Shown here: one piece after another, positions 21,553 through 33,024 of the stretch
How positions within the stretch are numbered: position 1 is the first letter of the stretch
How the letters are laid out: each line of letters opens with the position of its first letter
Assembly: GCA_026182355.1 (NCBI GenBank)
Contig: JAPFBL010001617.1
Location: 4,819,001 to 4,883,000, forward strand
Direction: 5' to 3'
From: Hermatobates lingyangjiaoensis
Taxonomy: Eukaryota; Arthropoda; Insecta; Hemiptera; Hermatobatidae
DNA: 64,000 nucleotides
Notes under the pieces: generated by a model
Databases searched by the model: none
Seen by the model: the letters and a program-made list of their open reading frames with translations, nothing else
Told to the model about the DNA's origin: nothing
Made by a program: the position numbers and the translations under genes

Positions 21553-22736
21553 CTGAAACAACAACAACAACATTCAATAATAATAATTCAATAATTTGAG
21601 CAAAACTAAAAGAATAACCGATCTCCTTTTCTGGTTAAAAAAATGACTTGTTTAAAAACTTTGTTCAAATGATCAGTAATCCAGTAATGGACACAATGTC
21701 AATAGGAAGTTATTCTGAACACTATAATAAGGTAAAATTACTTTAAATCACGATTTATAATGCAAAATATACTACTTAATTTTCAAATTTACAGATGTAT
21801 TGAATATACAAGACAGAAATACAACTGGGAAAATATTTTAATTTAGTATTACATGAAGTACAGGATTAACCATTTCTTAATATGAATCATTAATTAATTC
21901 TATACAATGTTATATTATAACTGCATTCGATTCGAAAGTGACAAATATGATTTTCGAAAAGAAGCAGTTAGGATCATACAAGATCAATAAAGAATACATC
22001 TGAACCATAATGAAGTTACTACTTGAGATCAAATCGTTTCACTACGGGGGGGGGGGGGGGGGGACCAAACCTGAATATTTTGTTGGAAGGCTTAAAGACG
22101 ATCCGACGAGGATTAAAAATCTTCTAGATAAACTTCATTTCTATTCCGAAAAAAAGTCTTTCCGTGCATCAATATTTATTAATGTAATGTATTCCGGTGT
22201 ATTAAATGTAAGTCGTCCAATACATTAAATGAGAATGGAAAACTTATAAAAAAAAATGAAACAGTCATTTTACTGATTCTAAGCTGAAATTTCACTTATT
22301 GACATTGATGAAGTAACTTTTGTCACTTAGAGAACTAGATTGTAACTTCTTAAGCGGGTCCAAAACTATAGTAGGAGACTAAACTTCTTACAATTTTCTT
22401 ACATCAATAAACTACACAGTTAAAATTTACAGACCGTATATCTCTTCAATCATTACTTTCAGTATAATAGAAAACAAGATAGTGTACTGTAAGACTCAAA
22501 TAAACTTTATTATATACCAAATCATAAATTGTAAGGTAGTGCAATCAGTTATTATGTGGTATTTACTCATTGTAGGGTAAAAAGCTAATGAAATAGTCTC
22601 TACATATAGAAATTTAATAGTATGAACAATGCACTTCAAACACGTAATTACGAAAAGTTGTGCACTCAGGAATTTGCTCATTGAGGTAAGCAGAACAATT
22701 ATCGCGCACCGATTTGTTAATTTCATACCCTTCGAG

Positions 22737-23144
22737 AATAGATATTTCACGGAATTTACTGTTTCTAACTTATCGTGCGCTAATTGCTCTTCTCATTACA
22801 TAGGCATGACACTCAGATCCTTTAACAAAAGAATAAAAGAACATATACAAGAAGTTAAACACAAAACCAAATCCCACAACAATAACCAATTCATATCTCA
22901 TTTTGCTAAAAATTTAATCACAAATAATAACCAATTCGATCCAGACCAAAACATACAAAAATATTACATAGAAACAACAATATCTATTCTCGAAGGATAT
23001 GAAATTAACAAATCAGTGCGCAATAATTCTTCTGCTTGCCTCAATGAGCGAATTCCTAAGTGCACAACTTTTCTTAATATTATTCATGTATATATAAACT
23101 ATTTTCTCTGTATTCTTATATTTCTTGTTCGTATTTCGTTATAG
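22737..23144 (+). pseudogene. PLE GIY-YIG endonuclease, family C
   Basis: Encodes FTEFTVSNLSCANCSSHYIG and MTLRSFNKRIKEHIQEVKHK, a GIY-YIG nuclease with its Cys pair, Tyr-Ile-Gly strand and Arg helix, then ISHFAKNLI and ILEGYEINKSVRNNSSACLN. The frame begins earlier (22629), but residues before about 22745 come from the inverted left arm and are not natural. The tail after IPKC is 3' untranslated-like. No reverse transcriptase is present. Confidence 0.75.
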
Positions 23145-23420
23145 TTCTCTATTATATTTTCAATAAGTTTCCTACATTTAGTCTTAGAGTGAATGTAAAT
23201 GCCCTGCCTAACCTTTAGGGAAAAAATAACAAAGAAATGTACCTGTTTTTAAATATGAAACAGATGTTTCGTACATACAATACCCCCCTCACCCAGTTCC
23301 ATCCTATTCCTAGCCAGTTGTACCACAGACACTCACCTTGAGTTATGTACTCTCTTTCTTATTTTATTTTGTACCATTTACTTTATGCTATAGATAACTC
23401 TGATAACATTGTACTTTTTT

Positions 23421-23473
23421 TAGTTAATGCCTGAAGAAGAACACTACATGTTCGAAGTGCGTTATTCATACTA
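23421..23473 (+). ncRNA. Hammerhead-like motif, family C, decayed
   Basis: TAGT, CTGAAGA at 23431-23437, stem GAACAC with ATGTTC (one pair lost), GAAGTGCGTT where intact copies have GAAACGCGTT, then ATACTA. The mutated GAAA box makes activity unlikely. The left partner near 22618-22650 retains only the 3' half. Confidence 0.5.
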
Positions 23474-23733
23474 TTAAATTTCTATATGTGGAGACTATTT
23501 CATAGTTTTTACCCTACAAATCATAAATTGAAAAAAATATTTAACTAAAAAAAAAATAACTTAAATGTTATCTGTTTATCATTCATTGACAAACTACTTC
23601 GAATTAAGTATGTACAAACAGACAAGATCACTAGGTGAAACCCAAAAAAGAATGAAGAAATACAAAAAACTGTAAAAAAACAAAATTAATAATTCATTTT
23701 TTTTTAACAAAAGTCACCAGTATCAGTTCAGAC

Positions 23734-23854
23734 CTGAGGTTCAGGAAATTTGAGTTTCTTTACAGGTACAACATCACTCAACACAATAGGAAGTTTGTTT
23801 GGGAGCACCATCATAGCAGCAACTTGTTCCACTATAATTTTCCTTAAAATGTCA
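23734..23854 (-). CDS. Esyt2: E-Syt2 exon 7: end of SMP domain
   Basis: Encodes (S)DILRKIIVEQVAAMMVLPNK then LPIVLSDVVPVKKLKFPEPQ, the last SMP helix and the linker into C2A. The LPNK-P and KLKFPEPQG pattern is conserved in the family. Acceptor TTTTAG before 23854; donor GTCTGA after 23734 (weak but in the right phase). 121 nt plus two bases from exon 6 make 41 codons. Confidence 0.9.
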
Positions 23855-24272
23855 CTAAAAAACCATAAATAAAAATTAATACCCATATTCATCACTTATT
23901 TAGAATACTCCGACTTATATTTAGAATATAACTTTAAAAAAATGTTAATACCATTAGTATATATACATAATTTATATGACCAAATAATTACCTCACTACA
24001 TTAAATTTATTGTCAACGATTTAGGTGAATAACCGGTAACATGACTTATCTGGCTGATGCGCCTGTTTAGAATTTTTTCCTGACACGATGATTGCCTTTT
24101 CGATTCCGGTACCAAATAGTGAACCCACGTTTCATGACAGTTAAAATATTATGTTGATCCCAGCTCACCAGTCGTAATTGCTAACTAAAGGTACTAAACT
24201 TGTCATACCAACTGTTTTTTCCTGACCAATATTTCTCTTTTATTATTGAGTTACCATTGTATAAATGATTAC

Positions 24273-24418
24273 CTTAGTCCAGGCATGTCCAGCATGTCTG
24301 CCACTCCTACGAGATTGAAATCTATAGTAGGATTATTCAAGAAATAGATTTGTAGACCACCAACAAGAGGTATAACTGATATAAGAGGCTTCATCACAAC
24401 CCTCACCATGCCATGAAT
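24273..24418 (-). CDS. Esyt2: E-Syt2 exon 6: SMP domain core
   Basis: 146 nt encoding IHGMVRVVMKPLISVIPLVG then GLQIYFLNNPTIDFNLVGVA and DMLDMPGL. The IHG-RV-PLI and PxIDFNLxG patterns are the central strands of the lipid-binding SMP barrel, which carries glycerolipids between ER and plasma membrane. Acceptor TATCTAG, donor GTAATC. It ends two bases into a Ser codon that exon 7 completes. Confidence 0.92.
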
Positions 24419-25048
24419 CTAGATAACATAAATTTAATGCATATTGTTAGTACCATAGAGGTTATAAACATCATATTATTACAAATTTAAGTTATTAAAT
24501 AATAATAATCTGGAGAAACAATTAATAACTTAGTTCAATTACTAAGTAACTTTCAAATAATTTGTGCACGAAAAGAAAAGTTGTTAGTGTTGAATCAATC
24601 TACTTTGGACAGTGGGAAAATGAGACTTAATATGAACTCAACGCGAAATAATACCACTTGTTTTTACACGTCTTTTGAACTAAAACGAATTTTTTCCCTC
24701 AGAAAGTAAAATCAGTTGACATGTAAAGTCTTAAGTGACCAAAGGTGACTGTCTATTAGTTCTTAAAATAAACTATCCAGATTATTATTGATTTTCGTTA
24801 GAAAAATGATAACAGAAAGATTATTATTGAACTTCAAGAACATATAAGAGAAACAAGTAAGTTCACAAACAAACTGTCAAGATATTTGTTTATAATCTAC
24901 TAAGAGTCATTTAGGTTACGTATAAAAAAGTAGTGTAACTACTATTATTCCTAAGAAATAACTAATGTTATCACTAAATGGAATAGTAACAAATTCCTAC
25001 ATTACTGAAATTAGCTTCCATTTTATTTTGTCAGAAATAATGGTTAAC

Positions 25049-25115
25049 CTGAAAGTCTTTAATCCCTCCTGAAAGGCCTTTCAGTGTAAATGAAATGTCA
25101 CAATTCCCAGCATAG
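25049..25115 (-). CDS. Esyt2: E-Syt2 exon 5: SMP domain
   Basis: 67 nt encoding YAGNCDISFTLKGLSGGIKD and FQ. AGNCDISF corresponds to the family GNCEI strand. The first base completes a Phe codon begun in exon 4. Acceptor GTTTCAG, donor GTTAAC. Confidence 0.9.
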
Positions 25116-25189
25116 CTGAAACATAGACATGCATCAATATTATTTTTATTTAAACCATTTTTTAAAAATATTTTTCAAACTTAACTCAC

Positions 25190-25266
25190 AATAAGTCGAT
25201 ATCCATTATAATTTCTTCTCTGGAAACATTCTTATCGTATACTTTCACTCCTCCTACTCTTGGAGG
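25190..25266 (-). CDS. Esyt2: E-Syt2 exon 4: SMP domain
   Basis: 77 nt encoding PPRVGGVKVYDKNVSREEII then MDIDL. RVGGVKVY and the EEII-D pattern are highly conserved in E-Syt SMP domains. Acceptor TGCATAG, donor GTGAGT. Ends two bases into a codon. Confidence 0.92.
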
Positions 25267-25351
25267 CTATGCATAATAAATTATAAAAAACTTTAATAAG
25301 GATGTAAAATTTAAAATCATTCATTTTTATCTACAGTTAGAGGAAACTTAC

Positions 25352-25492
25352 AATGGTTCCAAGTCTCATTTTCTGGAAAGAGAATCCGGTAAGTTTATAG
25401 AAGAGAAGACTTTCTTGAACAGCTGGCTCAATTACATCTTTGATCAAATCTTTCGCATAGTGATTTACATTTGGCCAAACTTGATTTAAAAT
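25352..25492 (-). CDS. Esyt2: E-Syt2 exon 3: start of SMP domain
   Basis: 47 codons: ILNQVWPNVNHYAKDLIKDV, IEPAVQESLLFYKLTGFSFQ, KMRLGTI. VWPNV, the IEPAV helix and the SFxKMRLG strand match the start of the SMP domain in the family. Acceptor TTTTTAG before 25492, donor GTAAGT after 25352. Both boundaries are in phase 0. Introns 3 and 4 are very short (85 and 74 bp). Confidence 0.93.
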
Positions 25493-26416
25493 CTAAAAAT
25501 AAAAACACATTATAAAGCGCCTTTACTTTGACCTTAAAGAAAATTTAATTTCTGTGAATTCTCAAATAGTGAATATTGATTCTTATACAACACTGAAGTA
25601 AAAATATTCAGTTTCGAATAAAGTAAAAGTACATCTAGCTACAAACTTCAGTCATATTAGTGACAATTATCAGGATAATTACAATTATCGTATTAAATAC
25701 AAACTCCACTTATACACAAACAAATTAGAGAATTTCTTACAGGATATATGTGAAAAGAGTCAGTTGTAATTTCGTCCAGAATATATCTTTATATACACCA
25801 GTCGTTTTCAATCCGTGGTCTATGGAGAAATTTTATTATAAACAAATAATGATAGTTGATAATTAAAAGGTTTCTTTATTTAACTTAAAACACAGTCCCA
25901 TAGAGAAATAGCATATATTATACAAATTATTCAGCATTCATCACCTTTCTATGCAATATCGAAAAATTGTCAATGCAAACGCAGGAACTTCATACAAAAA
26001 TGGTAGTTTCTTCTATTGAAACGTCATGACGACCCTGACATAAAATTAATTTTTTCACAAGTGGCGTACATTTTTAATGTATTGGGAGTGGAGGTGGGGG
26101 TAGGGTCTGCCTATAAGTAAAAACAAGGCTGAAATCCACTTATATACACTTGCTTAGCCTTGGATCAAAGATCTAAGATTGGTCTCACATTACTAACATT
26201 ACATCAATTAATTAATGAACTAACATTTTAGTTCAATGAACTACAGTTTCTTTAATCTATAATTAATAGATCACATTAAAAAATAAGATAGATCACCAAT
26301 AAAATGCGTACTCTTCGTCGCATTTTATTAAAATTATATCAAATATTTCTGGTACTGACCTGTTATTGTATTTATTAATAACTTGGACTTAGTTACATCT
26401 TAATTATATTATTATA

Positions 26417-28653
26417 CTAGCAAACGTACCCGTCTTCGACGGAATCAAAAATTCTATTATACTTGGTATTCTAAAATATAAATTATAGTATTATACTAAT
26501 ACTACAATTAGAAGTTATAGAATAGTAGAAAATACCATTATTAGTACAGTGCTAAGCAAATGCCTCTGTATACAAAGATTAGATTTTAAGTTAGACATAC
26601 ACAAATCTACAATCAATGTTTCAGCTTTATATGTCTTATGGTAGCAATATTTTTTGACAAACCGACAGACAGAAATTATTCTAAGGGTACATGTGGCTAC
26701 TCTGAACTGTTTTGATATTAGAACATGCACCCAGCCTTTCGGCCATATCATGTGTAATAGCAACTCAGATTGATGTTTTTTAACGTGAAAGAAAAAAGTT
26801 TTTTAACTCTGAACTATGAAACGTAAAAAAAACTTGAAATGAGTTAGTTCTAATTAACGTGCTCCCAGTCAAAAGCTAGCACGCAAGCCACTGGGCTACT
26901 CTGGTTCCATACCTTACTTTATTACCAGTGTTTATATTACGCAAATATTAAATTAAAAAAAAATATTTTTGTTGTATTTTTTTATAATACATTTGCACTA
27001 CTGTCATCGGCGAGCAAGCAAGCTACTGGCTACCCTGGCTAGATCCCTTTACTTTATTACCATCTTTTATATTATCCACATTTTAAATTCAAAAAAATAT
27101 TTGTTTGTTACATTTATTTATAATACATTTGCACTACTGTCATCGGCGATCACGCAAGCCACTGGGCTACTCTGGTCCCATACCTTACATTATTCCCAGT
27201 GTATTTATTAAGCAAATATTAAATTAAAAAAAAGTTGACAGTTATATATAATACATAGCAAACGTACCCGTCTTTGACGGAATCAGAAGTTCCTGTTTTG
27301 GTTTATTGCCGTGTGCCTATGCCTTTTGGCTATACCACTGAGGAATCAGAAGTTCTGTCATTTTTGGTATTTCAAAATGTCATTAGAAAATATAGAATAG
27401 TAGAAAATACCATTATTACTACAGTGTTAAACAAATGTCTCCAGCTATTACACTACATTAGCTGTCTGTCCTTCAGGTTCATGGTAGAAGAAAGAGTTGA
27501 AACCTCTGACCGTTGAGCATGTAAACTACATTTGACCATGTGAGAAAAACTTGGTTTTGCTACCTTGTATTCCTGCGTTAGATGAAGTCTCCCTTTGCGA
27601 CTTAGTTAACGTCATTGCGAAATAGACTCTGACCGGAATTTGCAATCATTTCAACGTAAACAGACAGTGGCTCGGAATCAATGGTATGTGAAGTATACAC
27701 ACAGACTCCCCAATACCACATCCAGTCATTATGCCCGCCTCTATGGCATATCTGTGTAGAGCACGAACTCAGAGTCGTGTCCCGTTGCACAGTTTTGGGG
27801 CACTCATGTTTCGTAACATGAAATTTGTTACTGCTACTAAATTGCAGCATGATTGGTGCTCTACTTTAAGTTTTTACTCATGAGCAGGCAGTCCAGGAGA
27901 AATAAATTCAGAGTCAAGAAATTCAATTAGATAATGAACTATTCACTAATCTTCATCACTAATCCAATCTCTTTACTGACTTGTAAGTTCTTTCCTCGGC
28001 TTCATATAGCGTAAGAACTTGTTTGTTGATTTCTTATGCCTGTTCATATTAAGGGCTGAGAATTGCTCGTTTACAAAACATTTATTCTCAATAGATAGTA
28101 CATCCTTAACTCTGTGAAACACCATTACGCAATATATTCATATGCTCAATTGAAATTAAAATCAACTAACAATACCTACTTGCCACACCTGTGTATTTTC
28201 AAAACAAACTTGTCTGTGAAGTTAGGAAAATACAGCTAAAAGCCCCATAACTTCGCTTCTGTACTGAATTAATAATGTATTTAGAGCCCATATTTTAAGT
28301 TAGGCACACACAAATCCAGTGTCAATGTTTCAGCTCGCTATGTCTTATGGTGGCTGAGTTTACTTGTGACAAACATTTTTCCCTTAAACGTCCATAACTT
28401 CACTTCTACGTTGAATTTCCAATCAATTCATAGCCTATATTTTAAGTTAGACCTACAGAAATCTACTGTATAAGTTTCAGCTTTATATGTCTTATGGTAG
28501 CTGAGTTTACCTGTGACAAAGTTTTGCGGACAAACCGACAGAAATTTTTCTAAGGGTGGATTCGGTTTCTCCAATGTATGAAACGTAAAGAAAACATGAA
28601 ATGAGTCAGTTCTAAGCAATGTACAGACAAAATCATTATTTTATTTATAAAGA
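26417..28653 (-). mobile_element. Composite Helitron, copy 1
   Basis: On the minus strand it starts TC (28653) with TTTATAAATAAAATAATG and ends CTAG (26420-26417) after a CCGTC/GACGG hairpin. The flanking bases are A before and T after, the Helitron insertion signature. Inside are a decayed helicase C-terminus (about 27500-28010), an internal second 3' hairpin at 27267-27282, and three related repeats of about 110 bp carrying GTAGCCCAGTGGCTTGCGTG-like words (26850-27230). No Rep domain, so non-autonomous. Copy 2 is at 38507-40632 in the opposite orientation. Confidence 0.85.
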
Positions 28654-29889
28654 TTACCTTGATCAGTGAAGGTAATATTATTATATTACCTTGATCAGTG
28701 AAGGTAATAAGAGAATAAAAAAAAAAAATTAGTACCTCTATACATAAAAAACTTATAACACAACTTTAACAGAAGTAAAAATGGGAGATGCCAGCTATTT
28801 CATAGTTAATACCAAATAGTCTTCCGAAGGTGAAGCGTGAAGGCCTTCTCAGACATTTTACAGATTACAACTACATACAAGCTCACTTGCACATGATTGG
28901 GCACACAGGATCTGCCAAATAAGGGCAACAGGAAAAAAACTGAATTAACATTTCATTCGCTGCCATGAGCTCCCCAATTTGCAAAAACAAAAGAAAAAAA
29001 GGCATTTCTTTACTTGAAGATTTGTAGGTGAATGGCGAAAATATAAAAAATATTTCCTATTATCCGGAATAGGTTAAATAAAAAAACGTTTACAGGACTC
29101 TTCTGTAGTTACATATTTACTGTTGTGTTATTCTTAATTAATAATGCCTAATATTTGGACAGATCAATCACAATGTGGAAACAGATCTTTTACAAGAAAT
29201 AAAAATAGTTTCCATACAGATGTTATGGCGTAATTCTTACTAAATGCCTCACTTTTGATGCATTAGAATGCGGAAACAACTATTAATATATATATTTAAA
29301 GTAAAAAAAAAAAAAACTGTGAAAGGGAAATACCTTGGAAGCATCAGGATTAGTATTAGGTATAGTGAATTATGTAATATTAATAATAACATTATAATTA
29401 AAAAAAATGTTAATCATCATATTATTTCAAAATATAGATTACAATTTACAATTCATTTTACTTTTAGTAATATCATGTACAATAAGTCATAAGTAATACA
29501 GTCATACAGTAATAGTCAATAAGTCATGAGTCATGAATGTCATAAAGTTCTATGTGACTAATAAGTACGATTATTAAACAGAAAAATTTGCTCCTTTAAT
29601 AAAATAAAAAAAGTAGAGTAATTAGATATTAATGACTAGTTAGTATCCCCATAAATTAAAAGTATAAAATAGTTGAATACTACCAAAGTTTTCAATAATT
29701 TAAACTCATTCTTCTGAAAACTAAACTAAAATTAAGCGAAACGAATCAGAACTTATAATGTACGAATCAATAAGAAATCTTTTCATATATTTAACCAAAG
29801 CTAAAAAATTACAAATGGAACAAAATTTACCACAAGCCATAAGCTTTATATTGGTCAAACTAGTAAATCTTTAAAGACACGTGTAAAAA

Positions 29890-30390
29890 ATACCAATACA
29901 ATGTAAGTAGACAGGAAAAAAGTAGCGCCTTATTCTTGCATATAAATAATAAAAATCATCAGATTGATTGGAGCGGAACTAAATTTATTACCCATGAAAA
30001 GTTGGTGTTGTTAAGAAATATTGAATCCTCTCTGATTAAATTTAATAGATCAAATGTTATAAACATAAGTAACGGTTTGTTCAAACTTGACTCAGGGTTA
30101 ACCAGGGTAATAGCTTCTTCTAAGAGGGTTGATAGCTAGCGGATAGTTTTCTACTTTTTTCCTGCTGTACTCCTTTAATTCAAACATCCCTGTCTGTACC
30201 ATTGTCCTTTCCTGCACTTTATACCCTTTTAAAATACCACTCTTCCCTCCCACTCCTCTCAACCCCTCACCATGATGTTTCGGCATCTAGTGTTTCAGGT
30301 GGGTTTTGACTCTGACGAAGACAGCTTGTTAAGGTTGAAAGATCTTAGTATTTTTTCCCATTTCATATTGTGGTTTGATCATTAAATTCC
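29890..30390. repeat. PLE family D fragment
   Basis: On the minus strand, about 30098-30286 encodes a decayed version of the leader seen at 13240-13340 (GKSGILKGYKVQERTMVQTG). The sense-strand hammerhead-like motif follows at 30308-30350, the same arrangement as in the family D palindrome but as a single copy. To the left, 29820-30140 is weakly PLE-like in the plus direction. Confidence 0.55.
30308..30350 (+). ncRNA. Hammerhead-like motif, family D
   Basis: GACT 30308-30311, CTGACGA, stem II starting AGACAG, GAAA, AGATCT, T, then AGTA (one stem I pair lost). Otherwise intact. Confidence 0.6.
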
Positions 30391-30663
30391 ATTAAATTTA
30401 AACTAAAAAATAATGAAACCATACAATTATAACTTCTTTATCTTATATGTATTTAAGGCTAAACTATGCTCAACAACTTTTTCACAGTCAAAATTATTAA
30501 CTTTTTCAAGAGTTTAAAAAGTAAACTTATTTTGAATGATAGTGAGTATGGGATCATGACAACTATTGTATGGAGTATTATTTACTCAGGATAAAAGTAT
30601 GAATTTTAATAAAAGCCACGCAATTTGAAAATCTAAATTAAAATAACTATACTTTTCAGTTAC

Positions 30664-30705
30664 CTTGTTAATCCATTCTGCTCTTTCAATATCAGGGAAA
30701 AATAC
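30664..30705 (-). CDS. Esyt2: E-Syt2 exon 2
   Basis: A 42-nt exon encoding VFFPDIERAEWINK. It joins DLPAW of exon 1 to give the E-Syt signature DLPAWV-FPD-ERAEWxNK just ahead of the SMP domain. Acceptor TTGTTCAG, donor GTAACT, both boundaries in phase 0. Confidence 0.95.
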
Positions 30706-31805
30706 CTGAACAACAAAAAAACAATATATCAATTGAAATATTTCAAAATAAAATGTACAATTGCTAAAGAGCAATTCAATTTCTTAATCGAAAGTTTAAG
30801 GGAAACCTAACAAGTTGAAAATACATTTGATATTAGCAAATTTCATAACTGATATTAATTTTTATCAAAAAGTGCAGAACTCTTCCTTCAAATACTTCAG
30901 TTTTAATTAAATACCATAAAAGCATTCAAAGAATGTACATTGTAAGTTAGTTTATGGCTATAAAGGGTTATCTTTATCTTATCTAGTATACGCAGTCACC
31001 TTTAAATAAGATTGTTCAAATAACCAAACCACAATACAATTACTGTAAATAATAACAGTCCCAAGAATTATGGCACAATTCCAACAAAGATATTTTAGTT
31101 TTTAATGTTAATAATAAATGCATTTCTTGTAAAATGTACTTTTGACCTTAAAATTTATTGTTACATTAATATATGTTCTTACTTCTTGAATACCTTTTAC
31201 ACTTATATTTTACTTTCATAAACAGTATTTGAACTATTAGTTTTGTACATTTTCGAATTTAATTAATTTCGATTAATATGAATAAAATACACAACTGTAT
31301 TAAATAAATAAGTAACTGAAATTAAATATACCTTCTGAAAGCACTTAAGTTCCTATCATCAGTAAATAAATTTCAAAAGGATTAAAAAAAAATGGTTTCT
31401 CCTAATATTGGATTCAATTATAAAGAGAAATTGTCACTGTTGAGTTCAGTCTTATAATGATATTAATAAATAATCGATGTATAGTCTTCAGGCTGCAGAA
31501 TATATGTAACAAAAATGACAAAGAGCATATCCCTGTAGAACTGGGCTAAAACTAATGTTTTCATTTGTAACTAGGCACATAAAATTAAATGTTCAGCAGG
31601 TGACAATTTTAATGAATGTAACACTACATATCAAATTGTCCACTTAATATCAAAGTAATTCATTTTATATTCTCGATATGCTATGGTAAAAATAAACTCC
31701 TAAGAATGCAGTTATTTTAAAAAGGTTTTGAAACATTACAAATAAACAGTTCGTATTGTTTAGGAATATGTGAGACTATTTCAAAATGGATTAGACACTA
31801 CTTAC
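30706..31805 (-). other. E-Syt2 intron 1
   Basis: AT-rich intron of 1.1 kb. No element recognised. Confidence 0.8.
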
Positions 31806-32108
31806 CCAAGCCGGTAGATCATCTACTCTTGCTAGAATTACATCTTTTTCATTACTGAGTGCTGCAGCTTTTGCAATATTTCTTTTCAATTCCTTTTCTT
31901 TCTTCCATTCCTCTCGAAGAACAGACAATATAACAGGACAAATTAACCATGCTGGACTTATATTCTTGTAGCCCAGAAGGTAAACTAATCCAACTAGAGA
32001 AAACTGCTTTGCGAAGGTATACAGTAGATGCAGAACATTTGAACCAGTTCCAATCTGTCTCGAAGTAGATTCGGGTAATTGAATAGCTCCTTTGCCTGAA
32101 TTTGCCAT
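31806..32108 (-). CDS. Esyt2: E-Syt2 exon 1: start codon and ER membrane hairpin
   Basis: 101 codons from ATG at 32108, chosen because AAGATGG is a good initiation context and upstream codons in frame lack another ATG. After a short polar N-terminus (MANSGKGAIQLPES) comes a hydrophobic stretch, residues about 28-62, containing FSLVGLVYLLGYKNISPAWL; in this family it forms the ER membrane hairpin. A basic, Glu-rich helix (EEWKKEKELKR) and DVILARVDDLPAW follow. Donor GTAAG after 31806. Extended synaptotagmins tether ER to plasma membrane and transfer lipids. Confidence 0.93.
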
Positions 32109-32635
32109 CTTAACTCTCAAAGCATTTCATACCAATGAAGCATGTACAAAACAAATGAGACAGAGGGCTGGAATGAGACTCTGGATTACTTCACACCTAA
32201 AATTAGAAGTTGCGTCACTGTTAAAGCTGACCTATAACTTCTCTGAGTATACAGAAGTGAAGGAGGACAACCTTGACAGAGGTAAATAAACTCAACTGAC
32301 AGCTATCTGCAGTGCTGACCACTGACTAAAACCCTACAGTAAATTCCCAAATGAAATATCTGAACTGACCCTTCTTATTCTGTACTGTCCCTTATTTCGC
32401 CGTTCTTCATAGAATTTTGTTTACATTGTATATACACGGATATTTCATATGATAAATAAACAATGTATGAATAAAAGGTATTATTACCGGCACATGTAAC
32501 ACAAAACTGGAATATTAGGAAATGAGGATAGATATGGTTTATTTAACTTTAAAAAGAATTCCAACTCAATTTCATATTTTTTTGTTTAAATAAAGCCTAA
32601 TGACTTTGAGATAAAATATATACTTAGTTTTTTTG
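32109..32635 (-). promoter_or_regulatory. E-Syt2 5' untranslated and presumed promoter region
   Basis: The 527 bp between the E-Syt2 start codon and the Copia LTR. It must hold at least part of the leader and probably the promoter, inferred from position only. No clear TATA box is assigned. Confidence 0.4.
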
Positions 32636-32751
32636 TGTTAAGGGACATTTAAAAACATACCTTGAGGGGACTGCACAACCTGTAATGAACCAGTGCTTTG
32701 AATGTGTTGTTTTTGAACTGTGCAAAAATAAAAGTTGACATCCTAAATCTC
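32636..32751 (+). repeat. Copia 5' LTR, truncated
   Basis: Matches the first 116 bp of the 3' LTR at 34779-34916 with only a base or two of difference (GTGCAAAA against GTGTAAAA). The last 22 bp of the LTR and the whole front part of the element are deleted; the sequence jumps from CTAAATCTC directly into reverse transcriptase coding sequence. Confidence 0.85.
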
Positions 32752-33024
32752 ATACGTGCTGAAAAGCACGTTTCAGAAGACGAACTTGTCGAAAATAGGA
32801 CTGCTCTTCGGGATCGCAACATACTAAAAAAGCCGGCAAGATATTCGGATTTTGTCATGATTAATGAAAACATTTCAGATGTTGAAGAACCTACTTCATA
32901 CGAGGAAGCTATTGAGAGTCGCCAGTCAAAGCTTTGGAGACAGGCAATGGACTCTGAGATTCGCTCCTTGCAAGACAACACCTGGGACTTGCAAGAACTA
33001 CCTGCGGGTAAGCGAGCCATTCCT
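32752..33024 (+). pseudogene. Copia reverse transcriptase, N-terminal part
   Basis: In frame: EEPTSYEEAIESRQSKLWRQ, then AMDSEIRSLQDNTWDLQELP and AGKRAIPCK. This is the typical start of the Copia RT (EA-W--AM--E--SL--N-TW-L--LP-GK). Gag, protease and integrase are missing because of the deletion into the 5' LTR. The frame breaks where foreign sequence begins near 33024. Confidence 0.85.

Larger units (their letters stand above)
22518..23530. mobile_element. Inverted PLE dimer with 14-bp target duplication
   Basis: The insertion (22532-23516) is flanked by exact copies of CAAATCATAAATTG (22518-22531 and 23517-23530). Outer ends are family C PLE ends in opposite orientation. Inside, 22654-22745 is an inverted copy of 22978-23075, the C-terminal coding end. 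The left partner is much shorter than the right and lacks the ribozyme core. One duplication around the whole shows that the two halves entered in a single event. Confidence 0.8.
21553..23733 (-). other. E-Syt2 intron 7 with an inverted PLE dimer
   Basis: AT-rich, with an uninterrupted run of G at about 22047-22062 and a PLE insertion at 22532-23516. No exon seen. Confidence 0.7.
25493..30663 (-). other. E-Syt2 intron 2
   Basis: A 5.2-kb intron holding a full Helitron (26417-28653) and a PLE 5' fragment (about 29890-30390). The remaining parts (25500-26400 and 28650-29800) are AT-rich with no recognised exon or element. Confidence 0.7.

Noticed and set aside
32109..32120. Upstream start four codons before the E-Syt2 ATG
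   Set aside because: The upstream codon is TTG, not ATG; the ATG at 32108 has good context.
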